DNA of 64,000 bases from Pempheris klunzingeri (lineage: Eukaryota > Chordata > Actinopteri > Acropomatiformes > Pempheridae), in contig NC_092016.1 of NCBI RefSeq assembly GCF_042242105.1, positions 6,462,501 through 6,526,500 on the forward strand. The letters are read 5' to 3'. Positions within the stretch are counted from its first letter, which is position 1; each line of letters starts with the position of its first letter. The translations under genes were made by a program, and so were the position numbers. The notes beneath the pieces are model-generated. The model saw nothing but the letters and a program-made list of their open reading frames with translations, searched no databases and was not told where the DNA came from. Below, piece after piece: positions 21,786-33,464 of the stretch.

Positions 21786-24700
21786 GACAACACAGTTACG
21801 TCCAGAACTTCCCAAGAAATGACGGTGCCTGTGAAATAAACCCTTGCACTAAATATGTATTCAGAGATTTTGCTTTAGTCTAATAGTCCAGCAAGTGCAA
21901 AAGAGCACCTTTAGAGACGTTCAAGATAGTTAAAACCTTTCAACCTAGACTCAAAACTCGGGGAATGCTGCAGAGCGAGGAGATAACAACGTACCCTGGG
22001 GGTCGGACTGTGTCCCCGCTGTGGAGCTGTTTCTGGAGCAAAAAGAGAAATGCAGTTTGTAGAATTTCTCTACAAATTACTTGTGTAAACCACCTCTCTA
22101 GTTGTATCTGCTGCCATTTGTCCCTGAGCAGATGAGAATGCTCCAGCGTCCTCTTCTAAATCTAAATCCACCTCTAGAGCAGTGTTTCCCAATCCTGGGG
22201 GCCCTCTGCCCTGCATGCTCTAGATATTTCACCTGATTCAAATGAATGGGTCGTTATCAGGCATCTCCAGAGCTCGATGACAAGCTGATCATTTGAATCA
22301 GGTTTGAGGCGGTGTCTGACTTTGTCGTGACAGTTTCCCCTGTTGGGAGTGGCGTAAGCGGAAGAGACACTGACAGGTTAACCTGGACCTGATCCACATG
22401 TGTGAAGTTTGATTGACATCAACCACAGCCCTGCTATGACAGCCTTGCTTCCTTTCTTCACAGCTGCTGGATAAAAGACAGATTTTAGATAAAAGCCAGA
22501 TTTTAGAAAAGTGTCTGTTCTGCAGTGGTTTGTGTTTTGAAAAGAAGAACCAATCAAAATGCGGTACTTCGTCTCAATACGTGGGAAAATGCTCTGCAAT
22601 CCCAACACCTGGTTACCATATCTGGTAAGCTCACTTCTTTCTAACTCCACACCCACGGATTTTATAACTGGCAGACTTCAGCCTCAGTCAGCACTTCCCC
22701 TTAAACAGACTTTGATGAAAAACAAGGAATAAGGAAAGGAAAAATAAGACATTATTACAGAATCTTATTATCAGAAATCTAAGTGTTGTTCTTGATGCTG
22801 ACTTTACTTTTCAGAGCCACCTTCACATAAAAACAAAACCTGCCTTTTATCATCCTAAAAATACATCCAGAGTCAGGGGTGTCTTGTCTCAGGCTGATGC
22901 AGAAAAACTTTAACATATATTTATCTCTTGTAGCAGTGATCACCTCACTGTTCTCCCTAAAAAGACTATGAAAGACTATATCAGAACGTCCTATAGGGAC
23001 CAGAAAAAAATGAAGGACATAATTCTTTCCGGTGGCTGGCGGCTGGATTATTAATGCCCACATGATCCGTGCATTACCACTTGATATCAATTTTAATTGT
23101 TCTATCCAACCACGCCTCTCACCAGCCACAGTGTGCTGCCAGAACCGTCTGCCTTGCAGTCCGCCATTAGTCTGAATAGACGCAATGCATTTTGGTGTGG
23201 TTGAGAATGTCCTGTGAGCTCATAGATAGATAGCATACTTAGTAATTCCTGCTGATAGACACATCCTGGCATTTCTCGCCTACACAAAATCCACTTACTA
23301 TGCAGCTGAAACGCACTACTTGACGTCATACAAAGAATAATTAGTACATTAATATGTGATTATGAACACAGCCACAGTCCTTGTCATAATGTTGAAATTA
23401 CTTTTAAAATGACTTTGTTGTTTGTTTCTAAAAGACCCTCAGGCAGGTTAATACAGCCAAATGAACCTGCTTGAGGGCCTGCGGGGCACAAATAATCCTC
23501 CGGGTACCCTATTGTCTATTATTTGGATTTAGGATTATTACCTGGCTCCATGCTTGCTGTGTAGTTGTACGATTAGGGAGAAACTAATTTATGAATATGA
23601 GCACTTAATCATCTGAAAAAACCAAGGTCATAAAACTAAATTTGACACAGGGCACCTTTTCAAGACACATTATCAGGTAATAGGAGCCACACCTGAATAA
23701 AATCAAATTCCCAATTACATTTAATGGTGTTACTACAAACCATTTGCGACAGAGTGATTTTTGGGGTGCCCAGGAGGTCTGGAGCCCACGGGGCAGTTAT
23801 AACTATTACACACTGTGCCATCACTGTCGGTACATTTATGAAACACAAAATGATGGAGTGAATGATTAAAGACACCTCTCAGGTTTAGTCACCTATCATT
23901 CTGGGGACTAAAAAATATGTTCCAATAAACCTGAAGGTTAAAGAATAACTCCAGTATTTTTAAACGCCTCAGCCAGCAGCCACAAACAGGCGACATCAGC
24001 TGTAATGGGATTCTTCTCCTCGGTCTTCTCGACCAATTTAAAATCCATTCAAACTTTGAATGTTGAGGTTAGAGAGAAGGCCATTTCTCACAGAGAGAAT
24101 CACAAATGGTACAGCAAGTAAAAAAAATTGTCACAGCAACATCTACACTTGAGTTATTTAGTAATTTTTTGTATCACAGTGCAGAGATTCATATCTGGAG
24201 ATGGCCTTAGAAGACTCTACTGTGACTCTACAGACGACGGCTCCCGTCAGATACCTGTGCTTTTTTTTAATTCAAGGAAAACATCCCATCTATGTAACAT
24301 CTCTGCTACAGTTTAGGCAGTTTCTGCCTCACTAGATCTAAGGAGTCTCATTCTGAAGTTTCCCAATTTCAAAACAGCTGAATCTAAAAAGCCTTTGAAG
24401 AGGGAATAAACCAAACCAGAACCTCACATGATTTCTTTGACAGATTTTAAAGTTTCCACCACTGAGTATTCCTGCTCATTAGATCTGCCTGAAGTGTAGC
24501 TCTTTAACGTTTTATTGTTGATCTAATAGCTGGAGTTTTTCTTAATTTCCTTGCTAGCTGCTGTGATATCAACTCTTATCTCAGGGAAAGTGATGACTGA
24601 AATAATGTCACATTGGAGAAGTTTCTCCTTGTTACATTCAGTGATATGTTCCTAAATGGCATTCCAGTCAAGAAACTATGTTGTTTTCTTTTCAAATATA

Positions 24701-25080
24701 TATTACAGATTTGATCTACAGTATCTCACTGTCAGTTATGTTTTTCTCTCCTTTTAAGTCTGTTAGTTGAGATTAGTCAAATAACAGTAAGACACAGTTG
24801 TGCTGTTGAATTCAAAGTTCAAACTCCCAAAGACGTGGGGTCTGAACTATTGCTGTATTTAAAAAAAGGCCTTGAGACGCTCAACCATGGATGTATAAAG
24901 AGGAGGCAGGACTCAGTGGCTCATAAAGCAAAAAAGTTCAACTTCCTGGTATAAAATTACCCAGATCTTTCACATCTGTTGGGCCCATATAGAACAATGG
25001 CCAGTCATGCCAGCTAACTCTCCGTTTATCTTTAATTAACTGGTGAGAATTCTTAATCATTTGACACTTGGAAACACTAC
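21786..25080. other. Intergenic region between the ACOT/BAAT pair and grm8
   Basis: No gene recognised on either strand. Open frames are under 120 codons, without family motifs or convincing splice context. An AATAAA at 21835-21840 lies just beyond the duplication border and might serve gene copy 2. One dispersed repeat is listed separately. Confidence 0.5.
22185..22330. repeat. Dispersed fish repeat of the GTGTTTCCCAA type
   Basis: AGCAGTGTTTCCCAATCCTG, CCTGCATGCTCTAGATATTT and GATCATTTGAATCAGGTTTG occur in the order known from a widespread fish interspersed repeat. Single copy in this window. Confidence 0.5.
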
Positions 25081-25110
25081 AAACAGTTTTAAAGACAGTA
25101 AATGAGTGAC

Positions 25111-25300
25111 CAGGAGGAACTGAGGAATGTAATCTCTGCCCTTCAAGAACACAACGCGAAAGACTCAATGAACACAACAAGGACCTGCAGGAACAAGTTA
25201 AGGATCTAAAAGCCGACAATCAGGCAAATATGAGCGCCATAGGGCAGCAATACGACCTTTTTCTACAGGAAGTTGAGGACCTGAAGGACCTGAAGCTCCA
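25111..25300 (+). pseudogene. Fragment coding for a coiled-coil-like peptide, frameshifted
   Basis: One frame reads QEELRNVISALQEHNAK. After a frame change near 25160 another reads LNEHNKDLQEQVKDLKADN and continues with EVEDLKDLKL. Both are heptad-like, rich in Leu, Glu and Lys, and seem to continue one another. That suggests a decayed exon or retrocopy of a coiled-coil protein. The family is not identified, and chance cannot be excluded for so short a piece. Confidence 0.3.
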
Positions 25301-25481
25301 ACACACACCTCCAGAGTTCAGCAGTCGTAACAGCTTCCGGAAAGAAGCTGTTTCTCAGTCTGGTGGTCTTGCTCCGGATGCTCTGCAGCCGCCTGCCTGA
25401 GGGGAGAGGGTCAAAGAGTGTGTGTGCGGAGTGGGTGGAGTCCTTCATGATGCAGATGGCCCTCTTGTTTAGAGGCTCCAT
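25290..25481 (-). mobile_element. LINE reverse-transcriptase C-terminal remnant
   Basis: On the minus strand one frame gives HSAHTLFDPLPSGRRLQS followed by TTRLRNSFFPEAV. The LPSGRR...RLRNSF.P.A arrangement is typical of the C-terminal end of CR1/L2-type fish LINE proteins. No catalytic reverse-transcriptase region is present, so this is a truncated, inactive copy. Confidence 0.65.
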
Positions 25482-26089
25482 ATTATGCTCATTTCAAAGT
25501 TCACACTTCACAGATCACACATTATTTTTCCTCATATAGATGTGGCTGCTGTAGCTGTTTTCAGCACAGAAGAACAGAAACAGTGTTGCCATCTCGACGT
25601 CTTCATGTTACCACAGGCTGGTGTTAGGGATGGGACGGTGAAGTGGATTCAGTTGGCCTGCTAAAGGGCCAGAGGTCACATGATCAACAGATCGTCTTAT
25701 GACATCATAAGGGGAGCCAAATCTAAACAGGGCATTTTCACAAACACTTAGTGACAGATGGAGCAGGGGGAAAAGGGACAGGACAGTCTATTTTCATAGT
25801 TTGGCGGTCTCTAAGCACACTGAGGACACATTTATATGTGCATTTGCAATAATTTTGCATGATATAGGACCTTTAAACTGATATTTTATTTTTGGTACAG
25901 AGATGATCATCAAAACAAAACTCTTGTTGTGAACATGCTTTTAGTTTCAAAAACTCCATCAATGTACGTATTGCATATGAGGATCATTTGGACGGACCCC
26001 ACTGGGAGAACAACGTTTTTCTATGAACTATGTTGTTGAACTATGTTGTTGTTGTTATTGACAAAACTAAAAGTGTAAAAACATTTGTT

Positions 26090-26455
26090 TGGTGATGGTT
26101 AAGTCTAGAGTGATGGTCAGGGTCAGGGATAGGTTAGTGTTTTTTAGTTATAGTATACATTGTGTCTATAGGATGTCCCCTCAAAGATAACGAAACACAC
26201 TATATGTGTGTGTGTGTGTTTCTTGCACTTGCTACAAAGTGAGGACTACAGCAAACATATTAACAGCACAGTGAGGACATTTTTGGGAAGTGGGAACATT
26301 CAATGGCCATTTGAGGGTTAACGCTTGATTTTAAGGATACGATTAGAATTAGGTTTAGGTTAGGGTGAGGGATTTAGTTGTGATGGTAAGGGGCTGGCGA
26401 ATTATATCAATTAGTGTCCTCACAAAGGTAAAAGTACAAGTGTGTGTGTAGCTGC
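26090..26455. repeat. Degenerate fish repeat rich in GTGAGGAC and TTAGGTT motifs
   Basis: TTGGTGATGGTTAAG, GTCCCCTCAAAG, CAGTGAGGACATTTTTGG, AATTAGGTTTAGGTTAGGG and GTGTCCTCACAAAGGT appear in order with TGTGTG runs. This pattern is common in fish intergenic DNA. No protein is encoded. Confidence 0.5.
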
Positions 26456-26515
26456 GGTGTTTGTCCGCTGGGGGGCGTCCTGCCTCCATCTCAGCTTGCT
26501 TTACCTCTCCACAGC

Positions 26516-26519
<4 letters not shown>

Positions 26520-26595
<76 letters not shown>
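26520..26595. repeat. (CT)n tract directly before the grm8 CpG-rich region
   Basis: About 38 uninterrupted CT dinucleotides. The overlapping minus-strand open frame of Arg-Glu repeats is an artefact of the tract. It lies just upstream of GC-rich DNA and may be part of the promoter. Confidence 0.95.
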
Positions 26596-26598
<3 letters not shown>

Positions 26599-26635
26599 AA
26601 GCTGCATGATGAAGCTCATTAACTTCATCTGTTAG

Positions 26636-27366
26636 AGCACGAGCTGCACACGCGCGCTTCACCTCTGGTTCCATGTGTTTGTCCGGGACGCACTTTTCCT
26701 CCCTTTCAGGACCAGGACCATGGTGTCCCCGATCAGACCCGAGCCCGGCCCTGTGAGCGGGGAACTTGGTGAGACCCTCAGACTCCCATCAGCTGGGACT
26801 CCGGTGCTGCTGCTGGTGTGATGAGGCCGACAGCCTCCAGTGTTTCCTGTGACGCAGGACAGCCGCGCCGTGCCGCGCCGCGCACTTCAGAGAGCTGCGA
26901 GAAGCAGAAAAAAGCGCGCCCGTGACTTTGGTCCTCTGTAACCACTCGACCCTGATGGGAACATGCCTTTACTGTGGTGTGCGCTGATCTGAGAGCGACC
27001 ACTGAGTGCTGTGCGTGGGAGGACAGGGACCCGAGCTCCAGAGCGTCATTCCCGGCGGAGCGGCTGGGAGTCGAACCGACAACTGCAGGTGATCCGGAGC
27101 GCCAGAAACCTGCAGTTTAGAGGAATTTACCGCTTCTTCGTCACGGCTCAGGACCTGCTCTGCTCTGTAACTGCAGCAACAAGAAAAGTGCATTTGGATT
27201 TATTAATATATATATTTTTTAATTGATGGATGTGGATCCGGAGCGAGTCCCAGCGGAGGAATTTAGTGGAAAATGTGTGATGTGACAAACAGCTGGAGAC
27301 AGAAAACATCTGTCTGACCTGTGACACTAACAGAGGAAACACCTGCTCCTGCTTCGGAGAAATAAG
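26636..27366 (+). promoter_or_regulatory. grm8: CpG-rich promoter / 5' leader region of grm8
   Basis: CpG is frequent between about 26640 and 27080 (for example CACACGCGCGCTTC, CCGCGCCGTGCCGCGCCGCG), unlike the surrounding AT-rich DNA. This fits the start of a brain-expressed receptor gene. Donor-like sites that could end a non-coding first exon include GTGAGA at 26769, GTGATC near 27087 and a weaker GTACCT at 27367. No TATA box is obvious. The transcription start and exon end cannot be fixed from sequence alone. Confidence 0.5.
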
Positions 27367-27785
27367 GTACCTGAACACATCACAAAATTTACAATTTATA
27401 AAATATAACAGGTTTAAAAAGCAAACAGTGTCCAGTTTAAAAATGTAGCCTGTATACAGTAAATGTGTTATATTAAATATGTTTAAAACTATGAAATATG
27501 TGATAATCATATAAAGCACATCTCTGTTATTAACGGATTCTTGGGGTGGGACGTTGTTGGAGGTTCGAGCTTTCACTGTCATATCTTCCGGTCATGTAAA
27601 TCCACCAATCAAAAATAAATCAATTATTTGATATATCGATCTGTAAGCCATCAATCAACTATCAGGCGCTCAGACTGCTGGGTGGATCACAGTTTTTGTG
27701 TTTTGGCAGTTTTCAGGATTTTCCGATTTCATCTGATTGTACTGGAATGCAACTTGAGCTCGTGCTGCTTCGTTCTTGTGGGTGC

Positions 27786-27995
27786 GTCTGTGCGTGTGTG
27801 TGTGTGTGTGTGCGTGTGTGCGTGTGTGTGTGTGTGTGTTTGCATGCATGTGTTCACATTGTGTGCATAAGAAACTAAATCACGTCTGTGCGTGCGCACT
27901 CATGAGGGTGTGTGTGAGTGTGTGTGTGTGTGTGTGTTTGCGCGCATCTGATGTGCGCTCGCGAGGTATTGATTAGAATTGTGTTTGCCTGAGGA

Positions 27996-28046
<51 letters not shown>

Positions 28047-28060
28047 TTGTGCGTGTGCGT
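27786..28060. repeat. Cluster of (TG)n tracts
   Basis: Three interrupted TG arrays (about 27786-27842, 27907-27938 and 27999-28060) separated by CG-containing spacers. Open frames across them are repeat translations. Confidence 0.95.
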
Positions 28061-28138
28061 GAGAAATTCTTTAAGCTATGAGCGAGAGAAGGGGAAGAGC
28101 AGAGAGAAAGAAACACAGTTTAACCATCATCTGTTTAA

Positions 28139-28306
28139 ATACACTGCATGGCCAAAAGTATGTGGACACCCAAACATTTCAGCCAAATGTCAATATTGAA
28201 CATTTCATCCTCCAAACACAAATTTGTCCCTCAGACTGCCAAATCGTCCTGGAGAGCATGGACACAATCTGTGGTGGCCTCTCCAGCTGGCGCTTGTCAT
28301 TGCACT
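28139..28306. mobile_element. Probable end fragment of a DNA transposon
   Basis: Starts TACACTGCATGGCCAAAAGT and continues ATGTGGACACC, a terminal sequence often seen in fish Tc1-like or related non-autonomous elements. The opposite terminal repeat was not found, so the copy is truncated. Confidence 0.5.
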
Positions 28307-28714
28307 AGTGGTGCATGATACAAATCAAATCAAAGTACTTTTTTGTTAAGAAATTGTTCGGTACCAGAATTTGTTTGGTACTCTTAGGTCAATACTTGAA
28401 TCTCCTCTAGGTGGCAGTACTAGCAATGTCAGACATTTGGATCAACCGATCCAACTTTTTCTGTCCCGGTACCTATCGGCCGGTACCGCTGAACTTTGCA
28501 CCTTGACACTTTAGCATTAAGAAACAAGAGAAAGCCAAGTCCTTCAGTTAGCTTAGCTTTGAAGCTCTAGCTGAACACGATACATTACCATTTTTATGAT
28601 ATTTGCTCACCTCTTCACCGTGCTTGTACCTGCTGGGCCAGGTGTGTCATTTCCTGGGTAGACCACTACATTTGCAGGTAATTGGTCATAAACCAAGTAT
28701 TGGACAAAACCAAA

Positions 28715-28995
28715 ATCTGACCTGATGGTGGCGCTAAAGGAAAAGTCAGAGGATCACCAAAATCATTGGAATTCACCATTTGGGAACCATGAATGAATGA
28801 ATGTCTGTGCCAAATTTGTTGCCAATCGATTAGTTAGATGTAGAGATATTTCACTGGATAACCTGCTGGTGGCACTAGAAGATATGTCAGGGAATCATCA
28901 AATCATTAGGATTCATCCTCTGGGAGACATGAATGTTTGTACGAAATATCAAGCCAGTCTATCTTATAGTTGATTTAGTATTTCAATCTGGACTA
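28715..28995. repeat. Dispersed fish repeat, two degenerate tandem copies
   Basis: GATGGTGGCGCTAAAGGAAA, GTCAGAGGATCACCAAAATC and GGGAACCATGAATG recur about 145 bases later as CTGGTGGCACTAGAAGATAT, CAGGGAATCATCAAATCATT and GGGAGACATGAATG. The element is frequent in fish non-coding DNA and carries no gene. Confidence 0.65.
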
Positions 28996-29291
28996 AAGCA
29001 GCAGACCAAGCAACAGACATTTTAAAGTTAATGATCTTTGGCTTTGTATTCATTGAGACAGAGGTTGTCTGTCACTTTGCTCCTGTAGGACCCTGTGATG
29101 TTATAATTTACTGGGCCCCAGTCACATGCAGATTTAACAAAAGATTTGTTCTAATATTGTGTGGGAATATGAAGGCAAAGCAGAGGACTGAGACAGGTGC
29201 ACCTGTACTCAGAATTTCTACTTGAGGGATCTCTTGTTTATTTTATTAATCATGTATTGACTATTTCCTCCTCTGCGTGATTCTTCAACAG

Positions 29292-29584
29292 GTTTCTGGA
29301 AGAATGTGAAACTGGAGCCGCTGAGACCCTGAAGCACCGCCTCCTCCGTTGCTTCAGACAGCTATGTCCGACACAGGAACCTGTACCGCAAGAAAACCTC
29401 GGGGTCCGTGTTCGTAGGTGGGATTGCCCACCGTGGTTGACCCCCCTGCCCTGGGCGACGTGGGACTCCATGGTCTGGCTCGTCCAGTCTTCCCACACTG
29501 CTCACACATCTGCTGCAGCCACCCACCTGTTGATTGTGCGATCTTATTAGCGCTCCCTTTCCCTGCAGCTCAACTCATTGCAAA
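29292..29584 (+). other. grm8: 5' untranslated part of the grm8 coding exon, with upstream ORFs
   Basis: Between the acceptor at 29291 and the start codon lie three upstream ATGs: a start-stop ATGTGA at 29304, an 18-codon frame at 29364-29417 and a 27-codon frame at 29470-29550. None is in frame with the receptor start without a stop between. Such a leader would be expected to lower translation of the main frame, if the transcript really includes it. Confidence 0.6.
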
Positions 29585-30127
29585 ATGGCGAGAGGTTCGA
29601 AGCTCCAGAGCGTCAGCAGCCACTGTTTCCTCTCTCTGCTGATGCTTAAGAGCTGCTGGCTTCTAGGCTCCGCCGCCCAGAAGCCTGCTGTGTTGACGGA
29701 CTCCCAGCAGCCCCTGCAGGAGTTTGCCCACTCCATCCGGCTGGATGGTGACATCATCCTGGGTGGCTTGTTCCCAGTGCATGCTCGCGGTGAGAGGGGC
29801 GTTCCCTGTGGCGAGCTGAAGAAAGAGAAGGGCATCCACCGTCTGGAGGCCATGCTTTTCGCCATTGATCTCATCAATAAGGACCCGGAGCTGCTGCCCA
29901 ATGTAACACTCGGGGCGCGCATCCTTGACACGTGTTCACGTGACACCTATGCCCTGGAGCAGTCGCTCACCTTCGTCCAGGCGCTCATCGAGAGGGACGG
30001 CTCTGATGTCCGCTGTGCTAATGGAGACCCACCCATCTTTTCCAAGCCAGATAAAGTGGTGGGCGTCATCGGGGCGTCGGCCAGCTCCGTGTCAATTATG
30101 GTGGCCAACATCCTGCGACTGTTCAAG
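29585..30127 (+). CDS. grm8: Metabotropic glutamate receptor, group III (grm8-like), first coding exon
   Basis: This exon codes for residues 1-181 of a class C G-protein-coupled receptor for glutamate that signals through Gi/o, usually presynaptically. ATG 29585 has a good context (AAAATGG). A hydrophobic signal peptide spans about residues 13-31 ([13 protein letters not shown]). The start of the bilobed ligand-binding domain follows: [70 protein letters not shown]. Lys82, Arg86 and Ser167 correspond to glutamate-contact residues of mGluR4 (Lys74, Arg78, Ser159). NVT at 106-108 is a glycosylation site. [15 protein letters not shown] and CANGDPPIF fit GRM8 better than GRM4, 6 or 7 as I recall them. 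The exon ends after LFK at a GTAAGA donor in phase 0, where I expect the GRM8 exon to end. The gene is incomplete: remaining exons lie beyond the window. Paralogue (a or b) not determined. Confidence 0.92.
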
Positions 30128-32781
30128 GTAAGAGAACGATGTCAGGTGACCCTTCTGTTGTTACTTTTTTGTGACTAAACTTCGGTTTTCCAGAGAAACA
30201 GCCGTTTCAGGTAACTAGCTGGCAAAAATAGTTTGGTGCTTTGTGTCTCTTTGTTTCTCTTGGTGCCGGTGATTTTTCTACTCTTGCTGAGCCAGATGAG
30301 GCCAAAGGTTTAATGTCTTGTAGTAGCTGTAAAATGACTATGAGAGTTGATCAGGACCGTTGAGCCTATCCAAAGATAAAAAGGACAGACCTTTCGCAAA
30401 ATGGTCAGACAGGAAGTTTATTTTTTAAGCTATCAAGAAAGGAACCTGGAAAGCTGGTGTGGTGGGATGATGTGTCACTTGCAGGGTTAGTGTGTGGAAA
30501 ATGCAGTAAAAGTGCAGTTTTTGTGCTCCTCAGTAATGTGATCAATGTTGCAATTTCCCGTTCGATCGATTGTCTCTGAGGCTGCTTCGCCTTTGGTTTC
30601 GACACACTTTTGACAAGCTGGACAGGAAAAGAATTTGGTTCATGAGCTGTTCAGAGTTTCCTCACTCATGGATTGTAATGGATTGTAATTCATGTGCCAC
30701 CAAAAATTCCTAAGCCCAACTAGAAGTTTCCCAATTTCTCAGTCCCGATTGTCAAATCTCACTATGTCTCCCACTTTATGACAAACTCTCTATCACAGCA
30801 GATGTGGTGCAGCAGTTTAAAGTCATTCTTTGCCCCAAAATCTGCATTGTTTCTTGTTACTTCACTCGGGTGTATACGCTTTGCTGTGCAGAAAGATGCA
30901 TGTGCATGAGTTAGACGACTGTTTTCACATTGATCTACTGAAGGGAGAAAGTTTAGCCCTGAAATGTGCCAGCATCATTTTGTGACATCACATAATTGAA
31001 AGCCAATCGTGGTCCAGTGCAATGTAGAAACTTGAAGTTTTCAGTGCACTGAGAATGGACTTTTCAGTGAAGTAGGAGACATCTTGTGTCTTCTAGGTGC
31101 TTGAAATGTTTGAAATGAAAAATATTTGCATATAAATAGATTCAAGATTTTTCAGGGAAGAAGAAGGAATAGATTTACAGATGCAACTGAATTCTTTTTT
31201 ATTTGGCAAAAATCACATCGGACACAAATTATGATTCAGTGTTTTTATTTATCTTTATTTATACTCCTCCTTTCCTATGATTTATACTCTGGTGACTTCC
31301 ACAAACAGACTGCCCTCGCCTTATTATTGATCAAGGGCCCAGTCCACTAAATTTACAAAATGCCCGTTGCAAAATGAGATCATTTTTTCACTGGTCGAAT
31401 TTTGACTTGTTTCATTCAAAAGCTCCCTGCATGCTAACGGCTGAGGTGCAGTCTGGGTATCAGATGACACGAATCCAACTTCAACCTTAAAACACAGAGA
31501 GATAAATGGATACGCTGATGGATTTGGTGTGTCCCTTCAACTCTCACTTCTCTGTTCCCTGCGAACCAGCGCAGCTGAGGATCATTACATTTAATCAGTC
31601 ACGTTTTACAGCTGTGAACCTGCAGTTCTGACTGGTTCACATGCCTGATCTGTTTGGTTCCATTAACCTCTAAAACATATTTGTTTGTTTCACAGTAAAA
31701 GTCCCCATGTGTGTCTAAAATGGACCAGATCAGAGATCAGGATATTTAAGATAGAGGGATGTTAATAATACCCGTTATTGAAAGTAAGAAGTTTGACCGA
31801 TTAATACTAAAAGTTAAACAGTTGAAAATATATTAATATATAAATAAAACATTTGGGAAAACATTTGCTCAGTGGTGGAGGTACATTACGGGTCTTTATG
31901 ATTTTAGCGAGTCCTTTGTGGGTTTTCACGTGAGACAGATTTGCAGTCCTAAAACTGGGAAAAAAGTCACTTCCTGGTGGAGGAAACATGTTCGGTCTTT
32001 AATTCTTCATCATCCTCATCCTCACTTTGTCCCTTTGAGCTGGATGCAGCACAGATAACGTGTTCAGACGGATGTTTCTCACAGTGCGATGACATAAAAA
32101 GTTGATCCCAGCTGTTGCCTCGACTTCTTCTGCGTGCGCAGACAAACTGTGTCTGGAGGCGGCGTGTTGCTGTGCACAGCAGCAAACAAATTCCTCTGCG
32201 CTAAATTAGTGATGAGCTGTATGATTCATGTGTATGTGTGAGAGCCCGGCCAGCTTAATGAGGACAGAAAGGCCCAACAACATCACTTATCTAAAATTAG
32301 CTGGAGATGCCTCCTGGTGGGAGGAGGAGGGAGGAGGAGGGTGTAGCCAGAATTTGCTGATGCAGAGGTTTCCTCACCCTGCTGCCTCTCGCCAGCGCTG
32401 TCACAACCTTCAGCTGCAGTCAGGACTCTGGGTCATAACAGGGACTGAGTGCAGAAGCTGTTGTTTAGCTGGCAACATGTTCTCAGGTGAGGTAACAATA
32501 CAAACATGTCACTGAGTGAACACCTTAAACTCTGTTTTTTATAGCTGCACCATTTCGTCAAACTATGATATTCTAGATGAAGGCATGCACTAGAGCGGGA
32601 TGAAAAGGATACAGTGGTTTGATTTCACCTGTCGCTGGAACAGTGGCAGAGGAAATATTGTAATCCTTAACTTAAAGAGTTACTTAACACCGATTGAAGA
32701 GGAGTGTTTCGCTTTGCTCTCTGCTTGAAAGTTTCACCTCTGACTACCACAGATACACCACTCCCACTGCAGCCCTGTAGC

Positions 32782-33452
32782 CATAGACCTTATATAAGAA
32801 GTGGGGGGGGGGGGGGACACCACCGGCTCCAAAAACAGTCTGATTGTATGGAATTCTATTAGAAAGTCTTCTTCAATACATCATTATGTTTGTATAGTAA
32901 ATTATGATCCCATTTTTGACCAACTCTAAATGAGGAGAACATATTACCCCCATTTTGGCACACTTACATTGACTTTTCTATATGTTTCAGAATTCACTTT
33001 AAGATCCTACTGATTATATTCAAAGCTCTCCATAATATGGCGCCAACTCATAACACAACACTCTGCACCAAGACCGCTCAGATCTTCAGAACAATTGTCC
33101 ACCAGTCCAGGCTCAAAACTAAGGGGGGCCGTGCCTTTTCCATTTTAGCTCTGTTTCTGTTTTTATGTTGTATTTCAATTGCTATTACTGTTACTCGTTT
33201 ATGTATTCTATTTAATTTATGACCATCTGTTTTTGTTAGTATTATTATTTTTATTTAGAGTAAAATAGACAATAAAGCAGGGTATGCTTTAGGGCGGGAC
33301 AACCTGTGACTAACCAATCAGAGGTGGTCTTTGTGGAATGAACGTCACTTCTTACTCCAAAAAAAAACCAAAATGGCGATGCCCATAAAGCCCACAACCC
33401 AGTGGGTGACAACATGTTACCGTCAGCTACACCCACTTATATACAGTCTATG
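32782..33452. mobile_element. Composite MITE with terminal inverted repeats and an internal LINE fragment
   Basis: The left end CATAGACCTTATATAAG and the right end, whose reverse complement reads CATAGACTGTATATAAGTG, are imperfect inverted repeats about 670 bases apart. Inside, from about 33290, sits the block GGGCGGGACAACCTGTGACT, AACCAATCAGAGGTGGTC, ACGTCACTTC and AAAATGGCGATG. It resembles the region upstream of ACOT/BAAT copy 1. The middle (about 32915-33255) is a LINE fragment. A run of sixteen G at about 32802 follows the left end. A target-site duplication was not confirmed. Confidence 0.65.
32915..33255 (+). mobile_element. LINE fragment nested in the 32.8-kb MITE
   Basis: In the plus strand the frame from about 32992 reads RIHFKILLIIFKALHNMAPT and later QSRLKTKGGRAFSI. 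This resembles the C-terminal end of fish LINE reverse transcriptases (FKALHN.AP, SRLKTKG.RAFS). The block is missing from the related MITE fragment at 13.34 kb, so it inserted into this copy. It then decays into AT-rich text ending near 33255. Confidence 0.6.
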
Positions 33453-33464
33453 CCTCGAGCTCAG

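Larger units (their letters stand above)
27367..29291 (+). other. Intron in the 5' leader of grm8, repeat-rich
   Basis: No coding exon seen. It contains several (TG)n arrays, a transposon end-like segment and a dispersed repeat, listed separately. Its right border is the TTCTTCAACAG acceptor at 29291. Confidence 0.45.

Noticed and set aside
26355..26635. Open frames of Arg-Glu and Ser-Leu repeats
   Set aside because: They come from the (CT)n microsatellite; no start context or splice support.
27628..28199. Several Cys-Val-rich open frames
   Set aside because: Products of the (TG)n cluster.
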